Below, one piece after another: positions 26,951-35,565 of a stretch of 64,000 nucleotides of DNA. The stretch is taken from contig JAHDMJ010000008.1 of the NCBI GenBank assembly GCA_018436095.1, forward strand, positions 1 through 64,000, read 5' to 3'. The notes under the pieces were generated by a model, which had not been told where the DNA came from, searched no databases, and saw only the letters and a program-made list of their open reading frames with translations. Every line of letters starts with the position of its first letter. Position 1 is the stretch's first letter. The translations under genes and the position numbers were made by a program. This DNA is from Clostridia bacterium. GTDB lineage: Bacteria > Bacillota > Peptococcia > DRI-13 > UBA5745.

Positions 26951-27502
26951 ATGAGCCTGAAGATTATTTTGGGTGATATCACGGAGCAGAAAACAGACGC
27001 TATCGTTAACGCCGCCAATACCAGCCTGCTGGGCGGCGGCGGCGTTGACGGCGCCATTCACCGGGTCGCCGGCCCCGGCTTATTGGAGGAGTGCCGCGGC
27101 CTGAGGGGCTGCGAAACCGGCCAAGCCAAGATCACTAAGGGCTACCGTTTGCCGGCGGCCTATGTGATTCACACGCCGGGCCCTATCTGGCAGGGCGGCG
27201 GGCAGGGAGAGGCAGAGCTGTTAGCCAGCTGCTACAAAAGCTGTTTGGATTTAGCGGCGGCCCATCAATGCAAAACCATCGCTTTTCCCTCCATTAGCAC
27301 CGGCGTTTACCGCTTTCCTCTGGAGCAGGGAGCGGCTATCGCGGTAAAAACTATTTTGCAATGGCTGGCCCAAAATGGTGACAGACAACAGGTACAGCAG
27401 GTGACTATGGTCTGCTTTGATGAGAAGACAAAGCAGGCTTATGACCAGGCTTTGACTGAGGCTAATAGCTTTGCAGGAAATAAACCAAAAGCGGAAGCGT
27501 AA
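26951..27502 (+). CDS. Macrodomain O-acetyl-ADP-ribose deacetylase
   Basis: 183 residues covering one whole macrodomain: [36 protein letters not shown], and [15 protein letters not shown]. The catalytic Asn and Asp of YmdB/MacroD-type enzymes (NAAN, GGVDGAI) are present. It removes ADP-ribose-type modifications or cleaves O-acetyl-ADP-ribose. ATG 26951 follows GGAG at nine bases; the longer frame would run into the end of the GerMN gene. Its 3' end overlaps the AEC transporter end by 41 bases on the opposite strand. Confidence 0.88.
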   Translation: MSLKIILGDITEQKTDAIVNAANTSLLGGGGVDGAIHRVAGPGLLEECRGLRGCETGQAKITKGYRLPAAYVIHTPGPIWQGGGQGEAELLASCYKSCLDLAAAHQCKTIAFPSISTGVYRFPLEQGAAIAVKTILQWLAQNGDRQQVQQVTMVCFDEKTKQAYDQALTEANSFAGNKPKAEA

Positions 27503-28382
27503 GCATGCTGACAACGGTGCTGAGAAAGACTAGCTGGCTGGCCAGCACTACATCAGCACCGTATTTCTCTGCATATATGGAGGTTAAAACCGCCACGGGC
27601 AACCCCAGTATCAAAGCGGTTACGGTAGCCAGTTCCTGATTTTTGGTAAAGAAACGGACCAAAAAGAAAAACAGGAGGGGCAAAAGAACTAAACGCATAA
27701 AGGTAGTAAGCCAGATCCGGCTATTGCCGAAGGCGGTGCGCAAATCCACTTTAGCCAAGGTGAGGCCGATAAAAATCATGGATAAAGGCGTCATCATGGC
27801 GGCCAGCATGGTCAGGCTTTCGCTGATCACCGCCGGCAAGGTAAGGGAAAAAGCCATGCCCAAAAGCCCGGCGAGGGAAGCGGCCATGGGCGGATTTTTG
27901 ATCAGATCCTTGAAACGGAAGCTGTTGCCGGAGGAAAAAATGGCCGGAGCAGCCGCAAGATAGAAAACAAGAAAAACGATATTCCATATCGTAACAAAAA
28001 ACAGCGCTCTGCTGCCAAAAAAAGCGCCGGCGATGGGCAGGCCCATAAAAGCTACGTTAGAGAAGATAAAAGAACAGCGGTGGAGGGGTTTTGCCCCGTC
28101 CTTGATACCGGCCAGCCGGCAATATAAAGAGGAGGCTGGTATACTGACGGCATAAAAAATCACGGCAATGAGGGCAATGGCTGCCGCCGATGGCAAAAGC
28201 TCTTTGTCCAAAGGCTGCAGCATAATAACAAAGACGTTGCAGGGCAATGATATATTCATGATCAACGATGAGATGGCCGGGGCGGCATTTTCTTTAAGAA
28301 CGCCGGTTTTGGCAGAGATATAGCCGACCAGCATCATAGCTGTCAGCATCATTACCCGCATAAAAATCAGAGAAAAACTCAA
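27462..28382 (-). CDS. AEC family transporter (auxin efflux carrier type)
   Basis: About 306 residues with ten helices in two halves, the AEC pattern: [17 protein letters not shown] in half one and [18 protein letters not shown] in half two. The open frame reaches back to 28442, but a promoter -10 box sits inside that extension. TTG 28382 has AAAGG nine bases upstream and is the better start. AEC proteins export or exchange organic acids, amino acids or malate; substrate unknown. Confidence 0.85.
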   Translation of the reverse strand: MSFSLIFMRVMMLTAMMLVGYISAKTGVLKENAAPAISSLIMNISLPCNVFVIMLQPLDKELLPSAAAIALIAVIFYAVSIPASSLYCRLAGIKDGAKPLHRCSFIFSNVAFMGLPIAGAFFGSRALFFVTIWNIVFLVFYLAAAPAIFSSGNSFRFKDLIKNPPMAASLAGLLGMAFSLTLPAVISESLTMLAAMMTPLSMIFIGLTLAKVDLRTAFGNSRIWLTTFMRLVLLPLLFFFLVRFFTKNQELATVTALILGLPVAVLTSIYAEKYGADVVLASQLVFLSTVVSMLTLPLLVYFLQSY

Positions 28383-28412
28383 GGGACTCAACCTTTCTGT
28401 GTAAATACTTGT

Positions 28413-28442
28413 ATTATAGCACAGTGAACTTTGAATGAACAA
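28413..28442 (-). promoter_or_regulatory. Promoter of the AEC transporter gene
   Basis: On the minus strand TATAAT (28418-28413) is preceded, 18 bases upstream, by TTGTTC. Transcription would start near 28406. This excludes codons upstream of that point and supports the TTG start at 28382. Confidence 0.5.
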
Positions 28443-28519
28443 TGGTTGTTGCCATTGCTTTCCGGTGGCAAAACAGGTAAAATTATATTATATAAGTGAG
28501 AAAGAATGGGGAGATTCAA

Positions 28520-28999
28520 TTGGCAGTATACCAGATTATCAAAGACGGCGACCCCGTTTTGAGAGAAAAAGCAAAGCCCATTACGGCAGTAAATGACGCT
28601 GCCCTCAGGCTGTTAAATAATTTACGGGATACACTGCGGGAGACGGCCAGAGGCGTAGGCTTGGCGGCTCCCCAGATCGGTATATCCAAGAGAGCCTTTG
28701 TTATTGAGATTGCAGATGAAGACATTTATTACGAAATGATCAACCCCCAAATCATCAAGATGGATGGCCGGGAAGAAGGCTGGGAAGGCTGCCTTAGCGT
28801 CCCGGGAGTAGAGGGGCTGGTGCCCCGGGCCGAAAAACTAAAGGTCAAGTATCTCAACCGGGAAGGCCAGGAATGCGAGCTGTTTGCCGAGGGTTATTTA
28901 GCCCGGGTGGTTCAGCATGAAAATGATCACTTGGATGGCATATTATTTACGGATAAGACCATAGCTTTTAATAAGGATTCGGAAGAAGAGGGAGAATAG
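28520..28999 (+). CDS. def: Peptide deformylase
   Basis: About 160 residues with all three deformylase motifs: GVGLAAPQIG, EGCLSVPG and QHENDHLDG (the HExxH-type metal site). It removes the formyl group from new N-termini. TTG at 28520 has GGGGAG six bases upstream and gives MAVYQIIKDGDPVLR; the GTG at 28496 would add eight residues with no ribosome site. First gene of a translation/rRNA-modification operon (def-fmt-protease-rsmB-rlmN). Confidence 0.95.
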   Translation: MAVYQIIKDGDPVLREKAKPITAVNDAALRLLNNLRDTLRETARGVGLAAPQIGISKRAFVIEIADEDIYYEMINPQIIKMDGREEGWEGCLSVPGVEGLVPRAEKLKVKYLNREGQECELFAEGYLARVVQHENDHLDGILFTDKTIAFNKDSEEEGE

Positions 29000-29001
29000 A
29001 T

Positions 29002-29976
29002 TTGCGGGTTGTATTTATGGGAACGCCGGAGCTGGCGGCAGAGGCTCTGGCCGGCCTTTATCAGGCCGGCTACGAATTGCCTCTGGTGGTCACCCAGCCG
29101 GACCGGCCAAAGGGACGGGGCCAAAAATTAGCCTTTTCACCGGTGAAAGAATTTGCTTTGTCAAAAGGCTTAGCGGTCTTTCAGCCGGATAGTTTAAAGA
29201 CGCCGGATGCTTTGGAGCGGATACTGGAGGCCAGGCCCGATGTGATGGTGGTGGCAGCCTATGGCCGCATACTGCCGCCGGCCTGGCTGGAAGCAGCCCC
29301 TTTAGGCTGTATCAATATCCATGCTTCCCTTTTGCCGGCTTACCGGGGGGCCGCTCCTATTCAATGGGCTCTGCTCAATGGGGAGAAGGAAACGGGCATT
29401 ACGATTATGCAGATGGACCCAGGCTTGGATACGGGCCCCATTCTGCTGCAGCGCCGCTTGCCTATTCCCGAAGATATGAATTTTGGCCAGCTTTATACGG
29501 CTTTGGCTCAGTTGGGCAGCCGGCTTCTGCTGGAGGCACTGCCTTTATGGGCTGGCGGCCGTTTGCAGGCCCAGCCCCAGCCGGCGGAGGGCGGGACTTA
29601 TGCCGTTCGTCTGGAGCGGGAGCATGAAGCCATCGACTGGCGCAGAAGCAGCGCCGAGATCCACAATCAGATTCGGGCCCTTAGCCCCCTGCCGGGCGCC
29701 TCTGCCGGCTTGGGTGGCAAAGAGATTAAGATCTTGGCGGCCCAGGTATTGACGGCGGAAGAATTGGCAGGATTGGACCAGAAAAATGAACCGGGTGAGC
29801 CAGGCTTGATTTTGGGCTCGATCCGCCGCCGGGGACCGGTGGTGGCCACCGGCGGCGGCGGTTTGCTTCTGACTTTTGTGCAGCCTGTAGGCAAAAAGCC
29901 CATGGACGGCTGGTCCTGGTTAAACGGCAGCCGCCTGGAGGCCGGACAACGGTTTCACACAGAGCCGGTTAAATAA
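29002..29976 (+). CDS. fmt: Methionyl-tRNA formyltransferase
   Basis: 324 residues: MRVVFMGTPELAAEAL start, folate/catalytic motif INIHASLLPAYRGAAPIQWA, then the C-terminal OB-like domain. It formylates initiator Met-tRNA using 10-formyl-THF, the partner reaction to def. The start is TTG at 29002, seven bases after GGGAG, and two bases after the def stop, so translation is probably coupled. Confidence 0.95.
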   Translation: MRVVFMGTPELAAEALAGLYQAGYELPLVVTQPDRPKGRGQKLAFSPVKEFALSKGLAVFQPDSLKTPDALERILEARPDVMVVAAYGRILPPAWLEAAPLGCINIHASLLPAYRGAAPIQWALLNGEKETGITIMQMDPGLDTGPILLQRRLPIPEDMNFGQLYTALAQLGSRLLLEALPLWAGGRLQAQPQPAEGGTYAVRLEREHEAIDWRRSSAEIHNQIRALSPLPGASAGLGGKEIKILAAQVLTAEELAGLDQKNEPGEPGLILGSIRRRGPVVATGGGGLLLTFVQPVGKKPMDGWSWLNGSRLEAGQRFHTEPVK

Positions 29977-30087
29977 TCACGGTTAGATAATTTAGCAGCC
30001 AACCGCTTAAATAATCCAGTAAATAAATTGCTGCAAACCGGCAAGATAGCCGGCTGTATATAATTGACGTGAAGGAGGATGATATCT

Positions 30088-30777
30088 ATGTTCTTTCCTT
30101 ATTGGGATCCCACTTACTTTTTGTTGTTGCCTGGACTGATTTTGGCCATGTATGCCCAGATGAAAGTACAGAATGCATATGCCAGGTATTCCCGGGAAGA
30201 ATCAGCAGGGGGCTATGCCGGCGTTCATGTGGCCGAACGGCTGCTGCAGGCCAATGGTATCGATGATGTTGAGGTGGTCATGGGGCAGGGTCAGCTGACG
30301 GATCATTATGATCCCCGGCACAAAAAACTGGTTCTGTCACCGGGAGTTTACCGCAGCTCTTCCGTAGCGGCCTTGGCCATTGCCGCCCACGAAACGGGCC
30401 ACGCCATCCAGCATAATGAAAGCTACCTGCCTTTGTCCTTGCGGAGCTTTATGGCCCCCGGCGTACAGTTTGCCTCTACGGCGGCTTTGCCTCTGTTTTT
30501 TATCGGCCTGATTTTTGGCTCCTATTCCTTGACGGAAATCGGCATCTACTTATTTACCGCCGTTGTGATTTTTCAGCTGGTGACTTTGCCGGTGGAGTTT
30601 AACGCTTCCCGCCGGGCATTGGTTGCTTTGGACAGCCAAGGTTTAGTGACGGCGGAAGAATATCCTATGGCCAAGAAAGTTTTGTCGGCGGCAGCCATGA
30701 CTTATGTAGCTTCCTTGGCGGTCAGCTTGCTGCAGTTGGTGCGGCTTTTGGCTTTGTCCGGCAGGAGAAGGAGATAA
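30088..30777 (+). CDS. Zinc metallopeptidase, membrane-bound (Zn_peptidase_2 family)
   Basis: About 229 residues. An N-terminal membrane helix (FLLLPGLILAMYAQMKV), a zinc site HETGHAIQHNE, and further helices behind it. The family is widespread in Bacillota and often lies between fmt and rsmB, but its substrate is not known. ATG 30088 is nine bases after AAGGAGG; the in-frame ATG at 30079 abuts the ribosome site. Its stop codon touches the rsmB start. Confidence 0.88.
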   Translation: MFFPYWDPTYFLLLPGLILAMYAQMKVQNAYARYSREESAGGYAGVHVAERLLQANGIDDVEVVMGQGQLTDHYDPRHKKLVLSPGVYRSSSVAALAIAAHETGHAIQHNESYLPLSLRSFMAPGVQFASTAALPLFFIGLIFGSYSLTEIGIYLFTAVVIFQLVTLPVEFNASRRALVALDSQGLVTAEEYPMAKKVLSAAAMTYVASLAVSLLQLVRLLALSGRRRR

Positions 30778-32172
30778 ATGGGCATACAGGCAAAAGGCGG
30801 CGCCAGGGCTGGAGCCTTGGCTGTACTCCAACGCATTGAAGAAGGCGGTTATGCCAATCTGGCCTTAGACAGCTATCTGGAGGGGCCGGGGCGGCAGCTT
30901 TCCCGTCAGGACAAAGGTTTGCTGACGGAGCTGGTGCAAGGCGTGGTCAAGTACCGGCTTACCTTGGATTGGATTATTGACCAATTGGTACAAAAGAATC
31001 AAAAATTAAAACAAGGTCCCAGAATTCTCTTGCGTCTGGGGCTTTATCAGTTGTCTTACATGGGTGGAATTCCGGCCCGGGCTGCTACTTTTGAGACGGT
31101 GCAGCTAGCCAAAATCAATTATCATAGCGGCGTGGCTTCTTTGGTCAATGGCGTATTGCGAAGCTGGTTGCGCCAGAAAGACCAGTTTAAATGGCCCGAT
31201 GAGGCTAAGGACCCTGCCGGTTATCTTTCCGTATATTATTCCCATCCCCGCTGGATGGTGGAGCGGTGGCTGCAGCGCTACGGGCTGGAGAATACCCGGT
31301 CTCTTTGCCTGTACAACAACAGTTCGCCCCGGTTGTGGCTGCGAACCAATACCCTTCGCACAACGGCGGCGGAATTGAAGGAAACATTGATTGCCGAAGG
31401 CTGCCAGGTAGAAGAAGGCAGCTTTGCGCCGGAGGCCTTGGCCTTGCTGGAAAGCCCGGGTTTAAGAAATTTAGCCTCTTTTCAAAAGGGCTTATTTACG
31501 GTACAGGATGAAAGCTCCATGCTGGCGGCTCACGGCCTGAGTCCTGAGCCGGGTCAAAGGGTACTGGACACCTGTGCTGCTCCCGGCGGCAAAACTACTC
31601 ATCTTGCTCAATTGATGGAGGACCGGGGCAGCATTACGGCCTGGGATATTCACCCCCACCGGGTGGAACTGATCCGGGAAAACCAGCGGCGGCTGGGTAT
31701 TTCCTGCATTGAGGCTGCCGTTTTTGACGCTTCGTCAGATCTGGCAGAACAAAGACAGGGCCTGGGGCTTTTTCAACGGGTTTTGGTGGATGCCCCCTGC
31801 TCTGGCCTGGGAGTCTTGCGGCGGCGGGCCGATGCCCGTTGGAATAAAAGTCCCGAAGATATCCGCCAGCTAACGGTCCTCCAAAAAAAGATATTAACCA
31901 ACGCCTTGTCTTTGCTGGCTCCCGGCGGCCGGCTGCTTTACAGCACTTGCACCGTGGAGCCAGAGGAAAACCGGCTGCTGGTGGAGGAGGTTTTGGCTGC
32001 CCATCCCCAATACAAAAAAGGCGGCTTAGCTCTGCCTGTGGTCAAAGAAGCCAACCGACGGCTTTTGCCGGAGCCGGTTAAAGATTGGGACATGCAGTTT
32101 CTGCCTTTCATTCATGGCTTGGAAGGTTTTTATATGGCGGTAATCGAGAAGGAGGCCGGCACCGGTGAGTAA
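30778..32172 (+). CDS. rsmB: 16S rRNA (cytosine-C5)-methyltransferase RsmB
   Basis: 464 residues: an N-terminal NusB-like RNA-binding domain (about 1-145), then a SAM methyltransferase with VLDTCAAPGGKTTHLA, DAPCSGLGVLRR (Cys for release) and YSTCTVEPEEN (catalytic Cys). It makes m5C967-type modification in 16S rRNA (position by family). ATG follows the previous stop directly, and it overlaps rlmN by eight bases. Confidence 0.95.
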   Translation: MGIQAKGGARAGALAVLQRIEEGGYANLALDSYLEGPGRQLSRQDKGLLTELVQGVVKYRLTLDWIIDQLVQKNQKLKQGPRILLRLGLYQLSYMGGIPARAATFETVQLAKINYHSGVASLVNGVLRSWLRQKDQFKWPDEAKDPAGYLSVYYSHPRWMVERWLQRYGLENTRSLCLYNNSSPRLWLRTNTLRTTAAELKETLIAEGCQVEEGSFAPEALALLESPGLRNLASFQKGLFTVQDESSMLAAHGLSPEPGQRVLDTCAAPGGKTTHLAQLMEDRGSITAWDIHPHRVELIRENQRRLGISCIEAAVFDASSDLAEQRQGLGLFQRVLVDAPCSGLGVLRRRADARWNKSPEDIRQLTVLQKKILTNALSLLAPGGRLLYSTCTVEPEENRLLVEEVLAAHPQYKKGGLALPVVKEANRRLLPEPVKDWDMQFLPFIHGLEGFYMAVIEKEAGTGE

Positions 32173-33223
32173 AGATTTACGGGAGTTTTTGCCGGAGGAA
32201 ATAGCCTCCTTAATGAAGAGCCTTGGCGAACCGGCTTTCCGGGCCGGCCAGATCTTTGGCTGGCTCCAGAAGGAAGGGGTCGCTTCTTATCAGGAAATGT
32301 CCAATGTACCGGCGGCCCTCAGACAGAAGCTGGAGCAGGAATATCCCTTGATCCGTCCCCGCTTGCTGCGGCGTCAGGAAAGCAGCGACGGCACAAAAAA
32401 ATACTTGTTTTCTTTAGCCGATGGCCAAGCTATCGAAGCGGTGCTGATGAGCCACCGGGAAGAAACAGGCCATATCCGCCGCACCTTTTGTTTGTCCAGC
32501 CAGGCCGGCTGCCCCATGGGCTGCGTCTTTTGCGCTACAGGCAGCCTGGGTCTCCAGCGCAACCTGAGTACGGGAGAGATGGTCAGCCAGGTGCTTGAGG
32601 TGGCAGCCATAGAGAAAAAGAATATCCACAACCTGGTGTATATGGGCATGGGCGAGCCGCTGCTTAATATGGAGGCGGTGCTAAAAAGCATCCGGTTGCT
32701 CAATCATGCCCAAGGCCAGAAAATCGGCATCCGCCGTATTACCTTATCTACCTGCGGTTTGCCGGAGCAGATCCGCCGCTTGGCCGATGAGGGCCTGGAT
32801 TTGGTACTGGCCGTATCTTTGCATGGCCCCGATGATGAGACCCGCAGCCGGCTGATGCCGGTAAATAACCGCTATCCCTTGAAGGAATTGCTGGCAGCCT
32901 GCCGCTATTATACGGAAACCAGCCGCCGCAGAATAACCTTCGAATACATCATGATCAAGGATTTAAATATAGGAGAGCAGGCAGCCGCCAAATTGGGCAA
33001 ACTGCTCTCGGGTATTCCTTGCAATATCAATTTGATTCCGGTAAATCCCGGCCCCCATGGTTTTGTCCGGCCCGGCAGACAGGAGCAGCTCCGGTTTTGC
33101 CAGGCTTTGGAGCAGGCGGGGCTGGCGGCGGTGATCCGGGAGGAGCGGGGGGCCGATATCGACGGCGCTTGCGGCCAGTTGGCCGGCAAAGCGGCGGCCG
33201 AGGCCGAGACGGGGGAGCTATAG
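32165..33223 (+). CDS. rlmN: Dual-specificity 23S rRNA/tRNA adenine-C2 methyltransferase RlmN
   Basis: 352 residues; radical-SAM motif CPMGCVFCATG (CxxxCxxC), the YMGMGEPLLN and ISLS-type region (LAVSLHGPDDETRSRLMPVN), and a C-terminal Cys (DIDGACGQL) used in catalysis. It methylates A2503-type adenine in 23S rRNA and A37 in tRNAs. GTG start nine bases after AAGGAGG. Last gene of the operon; the usual downstream stp-prkC pair of Bacillota is not here, and a repeat-filled gap follows instead. Confidence 0.95.
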   Translation: MSKDLREFLPEEIASLMKSLGEPAFRAGQIFGWLQKEGVASYQEMSNVPAALRQKLEQEYPLIRPRLLRRQESSDGTKKYLFSLADGQAIEAVLMSHREETGHIRRTFCLSSQAGCPMGCVFCATGSLGLQRNLSTGEMVSQVLEVAAIEKKNIHNLVYMGMGEPLLNMEAVLKSIRLLNHAQGQKIGIRRITLSTCGLPEQIRRLADEGLDLVLAVSLHGPDDETRSRLMPVNNRYPLKELLAACRYYTETSRRRITFEYIMIKDLNIGEQAAAKLGKLLSGIPCNINLIPVNPGPHGFVRPGRQEQLRFCQALEQAGLAAVIREERGADIDGACGQLAGKAAAEAETGEL

Positions 33224-33237
33224 GCTCTGGTTGCGGT

Positions 33238-33306
33238 GGCTAACTGCTCAAAATTGCAAGTTTGTCATCATTTGCATAGGCTAACTGTGCAAAAATGCAA
33301 GTTTGT
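33238..33306. repeat. Two copies of a ~28-bp repeat, 41-bp period
   Basis: GGCTAACTGCTCAAAATTGC... at 33238 and GGCTAACTGTGCAAAAATGC... at 33279, both continuing AAGTTTGT. Reversed, the same sequence reads AAACTTGCAATTTTGAGCAGTTAGCC, which links it to the tandem repeat at 33391 in opposite orientation and to the copy near 4675-4701. Confidence 0.7.
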
Positions 33307-33390
33307 ATACCTCTAAATCCCTGTTTTTGGAACAAATTTGGCCTGAAAATGGGATGAAACCATATTTGCAGGCCAAAATGCATTCTATAA

Positions 33391-33492
33391 ACTTGCAATT
33401 TTGCTCAAAATGCCACGATCTTGGAAACAAACCTGCAATTTTGCTCAAAATGCCACGATCTCGGAAACAAACTTGCAATTTTGCTCAAAATG
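33391..33492. repeat. 40-bp tandem repeat, about 2.6 copies
   Basis: Units at 33391-33430 and 33431-33470 differ at two positions (ACTTGC/ACCTGC, TTGG/TCGG); a third partial unit starts at 33471 and stops matching near 33492. The unit contains TTGCAATTTTGCTCAAAATG. Copies abut with no spacers, so this is not a CRISPR array. Open frames across it are produced by the repetition. Confidence 0.85.
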
Positions 33493-33520
33493 GCCCGCCT
33501 ACTGCTGCAAAACTGAGAGC

Positions 33521-33742
33521 ACTGAAAAAGCCGCCTTAGTCTCAGCCGGGTGTACAAATTTTGAGGTATTGTGTGGTTTGCTCTGCTAAAATAGGCGTTT
33601 CAATCTACCTTAGACGCTAAATGCAGGTGAAAAAGGGTGTTCGGTGGGGCAAAACTTGAAATTCTGAACAGTTAGCTTAGTCAAATACACGTAAAACCTC
33701 ATTTTTTGTACACCCGGCTGGATGGGAAGCGGCTTTTTCAGT
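33521..33742. repeat. 222-bp element with long imperfect terminal inverted repeats
   Basis: The left end (33521 onward: ACTGAAAAAGCCGCC, then CAGCCGGGTGTACAAA at 33543-33558, TGAGGT) returns in reverse complement at the right end (33701-33720 and 33729-33742). The outer 14 and the inner 16 bases are almost perfect, with a variable stretch between them. The core has no ORF. The form is that of a MITE or a large REP-like hairpin; no clear target-site duplication is visible. Confidence 0.65.
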
Positions 33743-33811
33743 GGCCGTTGCAAAACCAGCAATTTTGAGCAAGCAGGGGTCGCTGCCCCTTAAAGCAACC
33801 CCGGTCGCCGC

Positions 33812-34237
33812 TTAATGCCTGGGACTGGTCCGCACCTTCAGGCAAGCTTTGACCAGAGCGTCGATCACCGGCTTCCGGGAATAATCTTCTTCCGCCTTTT
33901 CTACGGATTGCAGATCCGCTACCACGTATTTTGGCGGCAACAGGTTGAGGGCATAAGCCACGATATCCCGGCGGCAGCGGTCGCAGCGGCAGCAATTGAA
34001 GCGGCTGATTACCTCGTCCACATTCTTAAGGACGAGGCGTTCCGGGATATTGTAGGCCATAATGACGCCTTGGCTGGCTACAGGGCCGCTCTGGGCAAAA
34101 AGGGCGGTTCTGTCATTATTTAAACTGGATTCCCGAAAGGAAGCATACGTATCCTGGGAACTTAAATGTTCGGCAAAGGAGGGCATGATCTTATTGAACA
34201 TGGTCTCCTTATCCATTTCTTTTTTTGTTTTGGCCAT
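33812..34237 (-). CDS. ComFB family protein
   Basis: 141 residues. A variable N-terminus, then the ComFB domain from about residue 65: NIPERLVLKNVDEVISRFNC, CRCDRCRRDIVAYALNLLPP. The cysteine cluster CCRCDRC fits a zinc site. ComFB proteins have been reported to bind cyclic dinucleotides, so this may be a c-di-GMP/c-di-AMP receptor (family knowledge, not proven here). It lies one base after the ParA-like gene, next to the flagellar locus, which suggests a link to motility control. Confidence 0.82.
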   Translation of the reverse strand: MAKTKKEMDKETMFNKIMPSFAEHLSSQDTYASFRESSLNNDRTALFAQSGPVASQGVIMAYNIPERLVLKNVDEVISRFNCCRCDRCRRDIVAYALNLLPPKYVVADLQSVEKAEEDYSRKPVIDALVKACLKVRTSPRH

Positions 34238-34238
34238 A

Positions 34239-35003
34239 TCACAAGCCTCCTTTCAGCAGCTCGTCCACCAGGGCAATATAGTCTTTGACTACAATATTGC
34301 CGGGGGCATAGGCGATCATGTCTTTTTGGAGGTTGTGAGCTTTGGCAATCACATTGCTGTGGCGAATGGTGGATTTTAATAAAGGAACCTGCAGGCGCTG
34401 GGCAATCATTGCCGCCGTTTCCCGGGCAGTGCGGGACAGCTCCTCCCGGGGATAATAACGCACCAAAAAAATGCCGCCTATCCTTAAGCCCGGATTAAGA
34501 TAGGATTGAACACGGCCAATGGTTTCGTGGAGGCGCAGCACACCCTGCAGGCTGTAGCCGTCGGCCAGGCAGGGAATTAAAATCACATCGGCAGCCGTAA
34601 AAGCATTGATGGTCAAAATGCCCAGCTCCGGCGGCGTATCGATAAGGATATAATCGTAATAGCTGGCTATGGATTGCAGGCAATCTTTAAGAATGAATTC
34701 CCGGCCCCGGGTGGTAAACTCCAGCTCCAAACCGGCCAGCAGCAGATCCGTCGGGATAATATCCACAATAGGGGTGCGCTGAATCGCATGGCGGCATTTA
34801 ACCACATGCTTGAGCACGTCGTAAATCTTAGGGGATTTATCCGATAAATCCGCATCCATACTAAAGCTCAGATTGCTTTGGGGATCAAAGTCAATGCAGA
34901 GCACCCGAAAACCTCTGTGCTTCAAACAAACGGCGATGGCATTGGTAGAAGTGGTCTTGCCTACGCCGCCCTTTTGGTTGGCCAGAGAGATAATTCTTGC
35001 CAT
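34239..35003 (-). CDS. ParA/Soj-like ATPase (orphan)
   Basis: 255 residues, deviant Walker A ANQKGGVGKTTST at residues about 8-20, CIDFDPQSN, and Walker B YILIDTPPELG: a ParA/MinD-family ATPase of the Soj type. No parB or parS site is next to it. It forms an operon with comFB and is divergent from flgM, so a polarity or positioning role for flagella or another complex is possible. ATG 35003 lies eight bases after AAGGAG; the GTG at 35012 lies within the RBS spacing. Confidence 0.88.
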   Translation of the reverse strand: MARIISLANQKGGVGKTTSTNAIAVCLKHRGFRVLCIDFDPQSNLSFSMDADLSDKSPKIYDVLKHVVKCRHAIQRTPIVDIIPTDLLLAGLELEFTTRGREFILKDCLQSIASYYDYILIDTPPELGILTINAFTAADVILIPCLADGYSLQGVLRLHETIGRVQSYLNPGLRIGGIFLVRYYPREELSRTARETAAMIAQRLQVPLLKSTIRHSNVIAKAHNLQKDMIAYAPGNIVVKDYIALVDELLKGGL

Positions 35004-35153
35004 GAAATACACTCCTTCTTCTTCCTATAAAAGTATCGCAGAACAGGAAAAAAAGCAAGAAGAATTACGGAATTGCAGGGTTTTTGGATTAAATTGCTGC
35101 CGTTGCCGCCGCTATTGCCGCCGCCGCTGCACAAAAAAATTGAGACTGACCGT

Positions 35154-35180
35154 TTACTTTTCTGAATAAGCTGCGATAAT
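35154..35180 (+). promoter_or_regulatory. Probable sigma-28 -10 box before flgM
   Basis: CTGCGATAATC at 35171-35181 resembles the sigma-28/sigma-D -10 element (CCGATAAT-like). The same CTGCGATAATC-AG string stands before fliD. The -35 position, 15 bases upstream, reads TTAC and is weak. It lies 41 bases before the flgM ATG. Confidence 0.45.
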
Positions 35181-35220
35181 CCAGTTAAGATGAGTAACAA
35201 TAGGGATGAGGTGTGCCCAT

Positions 35221-35565
35221 ATGATCGACTTTAAAAATTTGCAAAATGCTTCTTATCCTGTAAACCGGGCCGGAGACCGCCGTCAATATCCGGTGGCCAA
35301 ACGGGAAACAGGTTATTCCGTTAATTTCAATTCCCCTGCTTCTTCAGGAAAAACCGACGTGGTGGAGATCAGCGCCGACGCCGCATTAAAAGGCAAGCTC
35401 AGCACCTTTTCCGCCGTGCTGGCCAAAGAGATGAAGGCCGTTACCCCCGAAAGAATGGCTGTGCTGAAGGAGAAATATGCCGGCGACGCCTGTCCGGTCA
35501 GCGGTTTTGCCGTAGCCGAGGCCATAATCAGCCGGGTCAAAGCAGAAGGAGCCCAATATGAATGA
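35221..35565 (+). CDS. flgM: Anti-sigma-28 factor FlgM
   Basis: 114 residues. N-terminal half disordered-looking; C-terminal half has the FlgM pattern: KTDVVEISADAALKG, then helices and AVAEAIISRVKAEG. It would bind and block sigma-28 until exported through the completed hook. ATG 35221 follows GAGGTG; an ATG at 35206 lies over the ribosome site. First gene of the late flagellar block; its stop overlaps flgN by eight bases. Confidence 0.8.
   Translation: MIDFKNLQNASYPVNRAGDRRQYPVAKRETGYSVNFNSPASSGKTDVVEISADAALKGKLSTFSAVLAKEMKAVTPERMAVLKEKYAGDACPVSGFAVAEAIISRVKAEGAQYE

Noticed and set aside
33391-33492. Possible CRISPR array
   Set aside because: The 40-bp units abut directly with no unique spacers, and no cas gene is present.
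33281-33539. Open frames on both strands across the 40-bp repeats
   Set aside because: Their protein sequences simply translate the tandem repeat; no ribosome site or family resemblance.
33521-33742. Intact insertion sequence
   Set aside because: Inverted ends are present but there is no transposase ORF and no evident target-site duplication.
34239-35003. Chromosome partition locus parAB
   Set aside because: No parB partner and no parS-like palindrome next to the gene; the partner is comFB.
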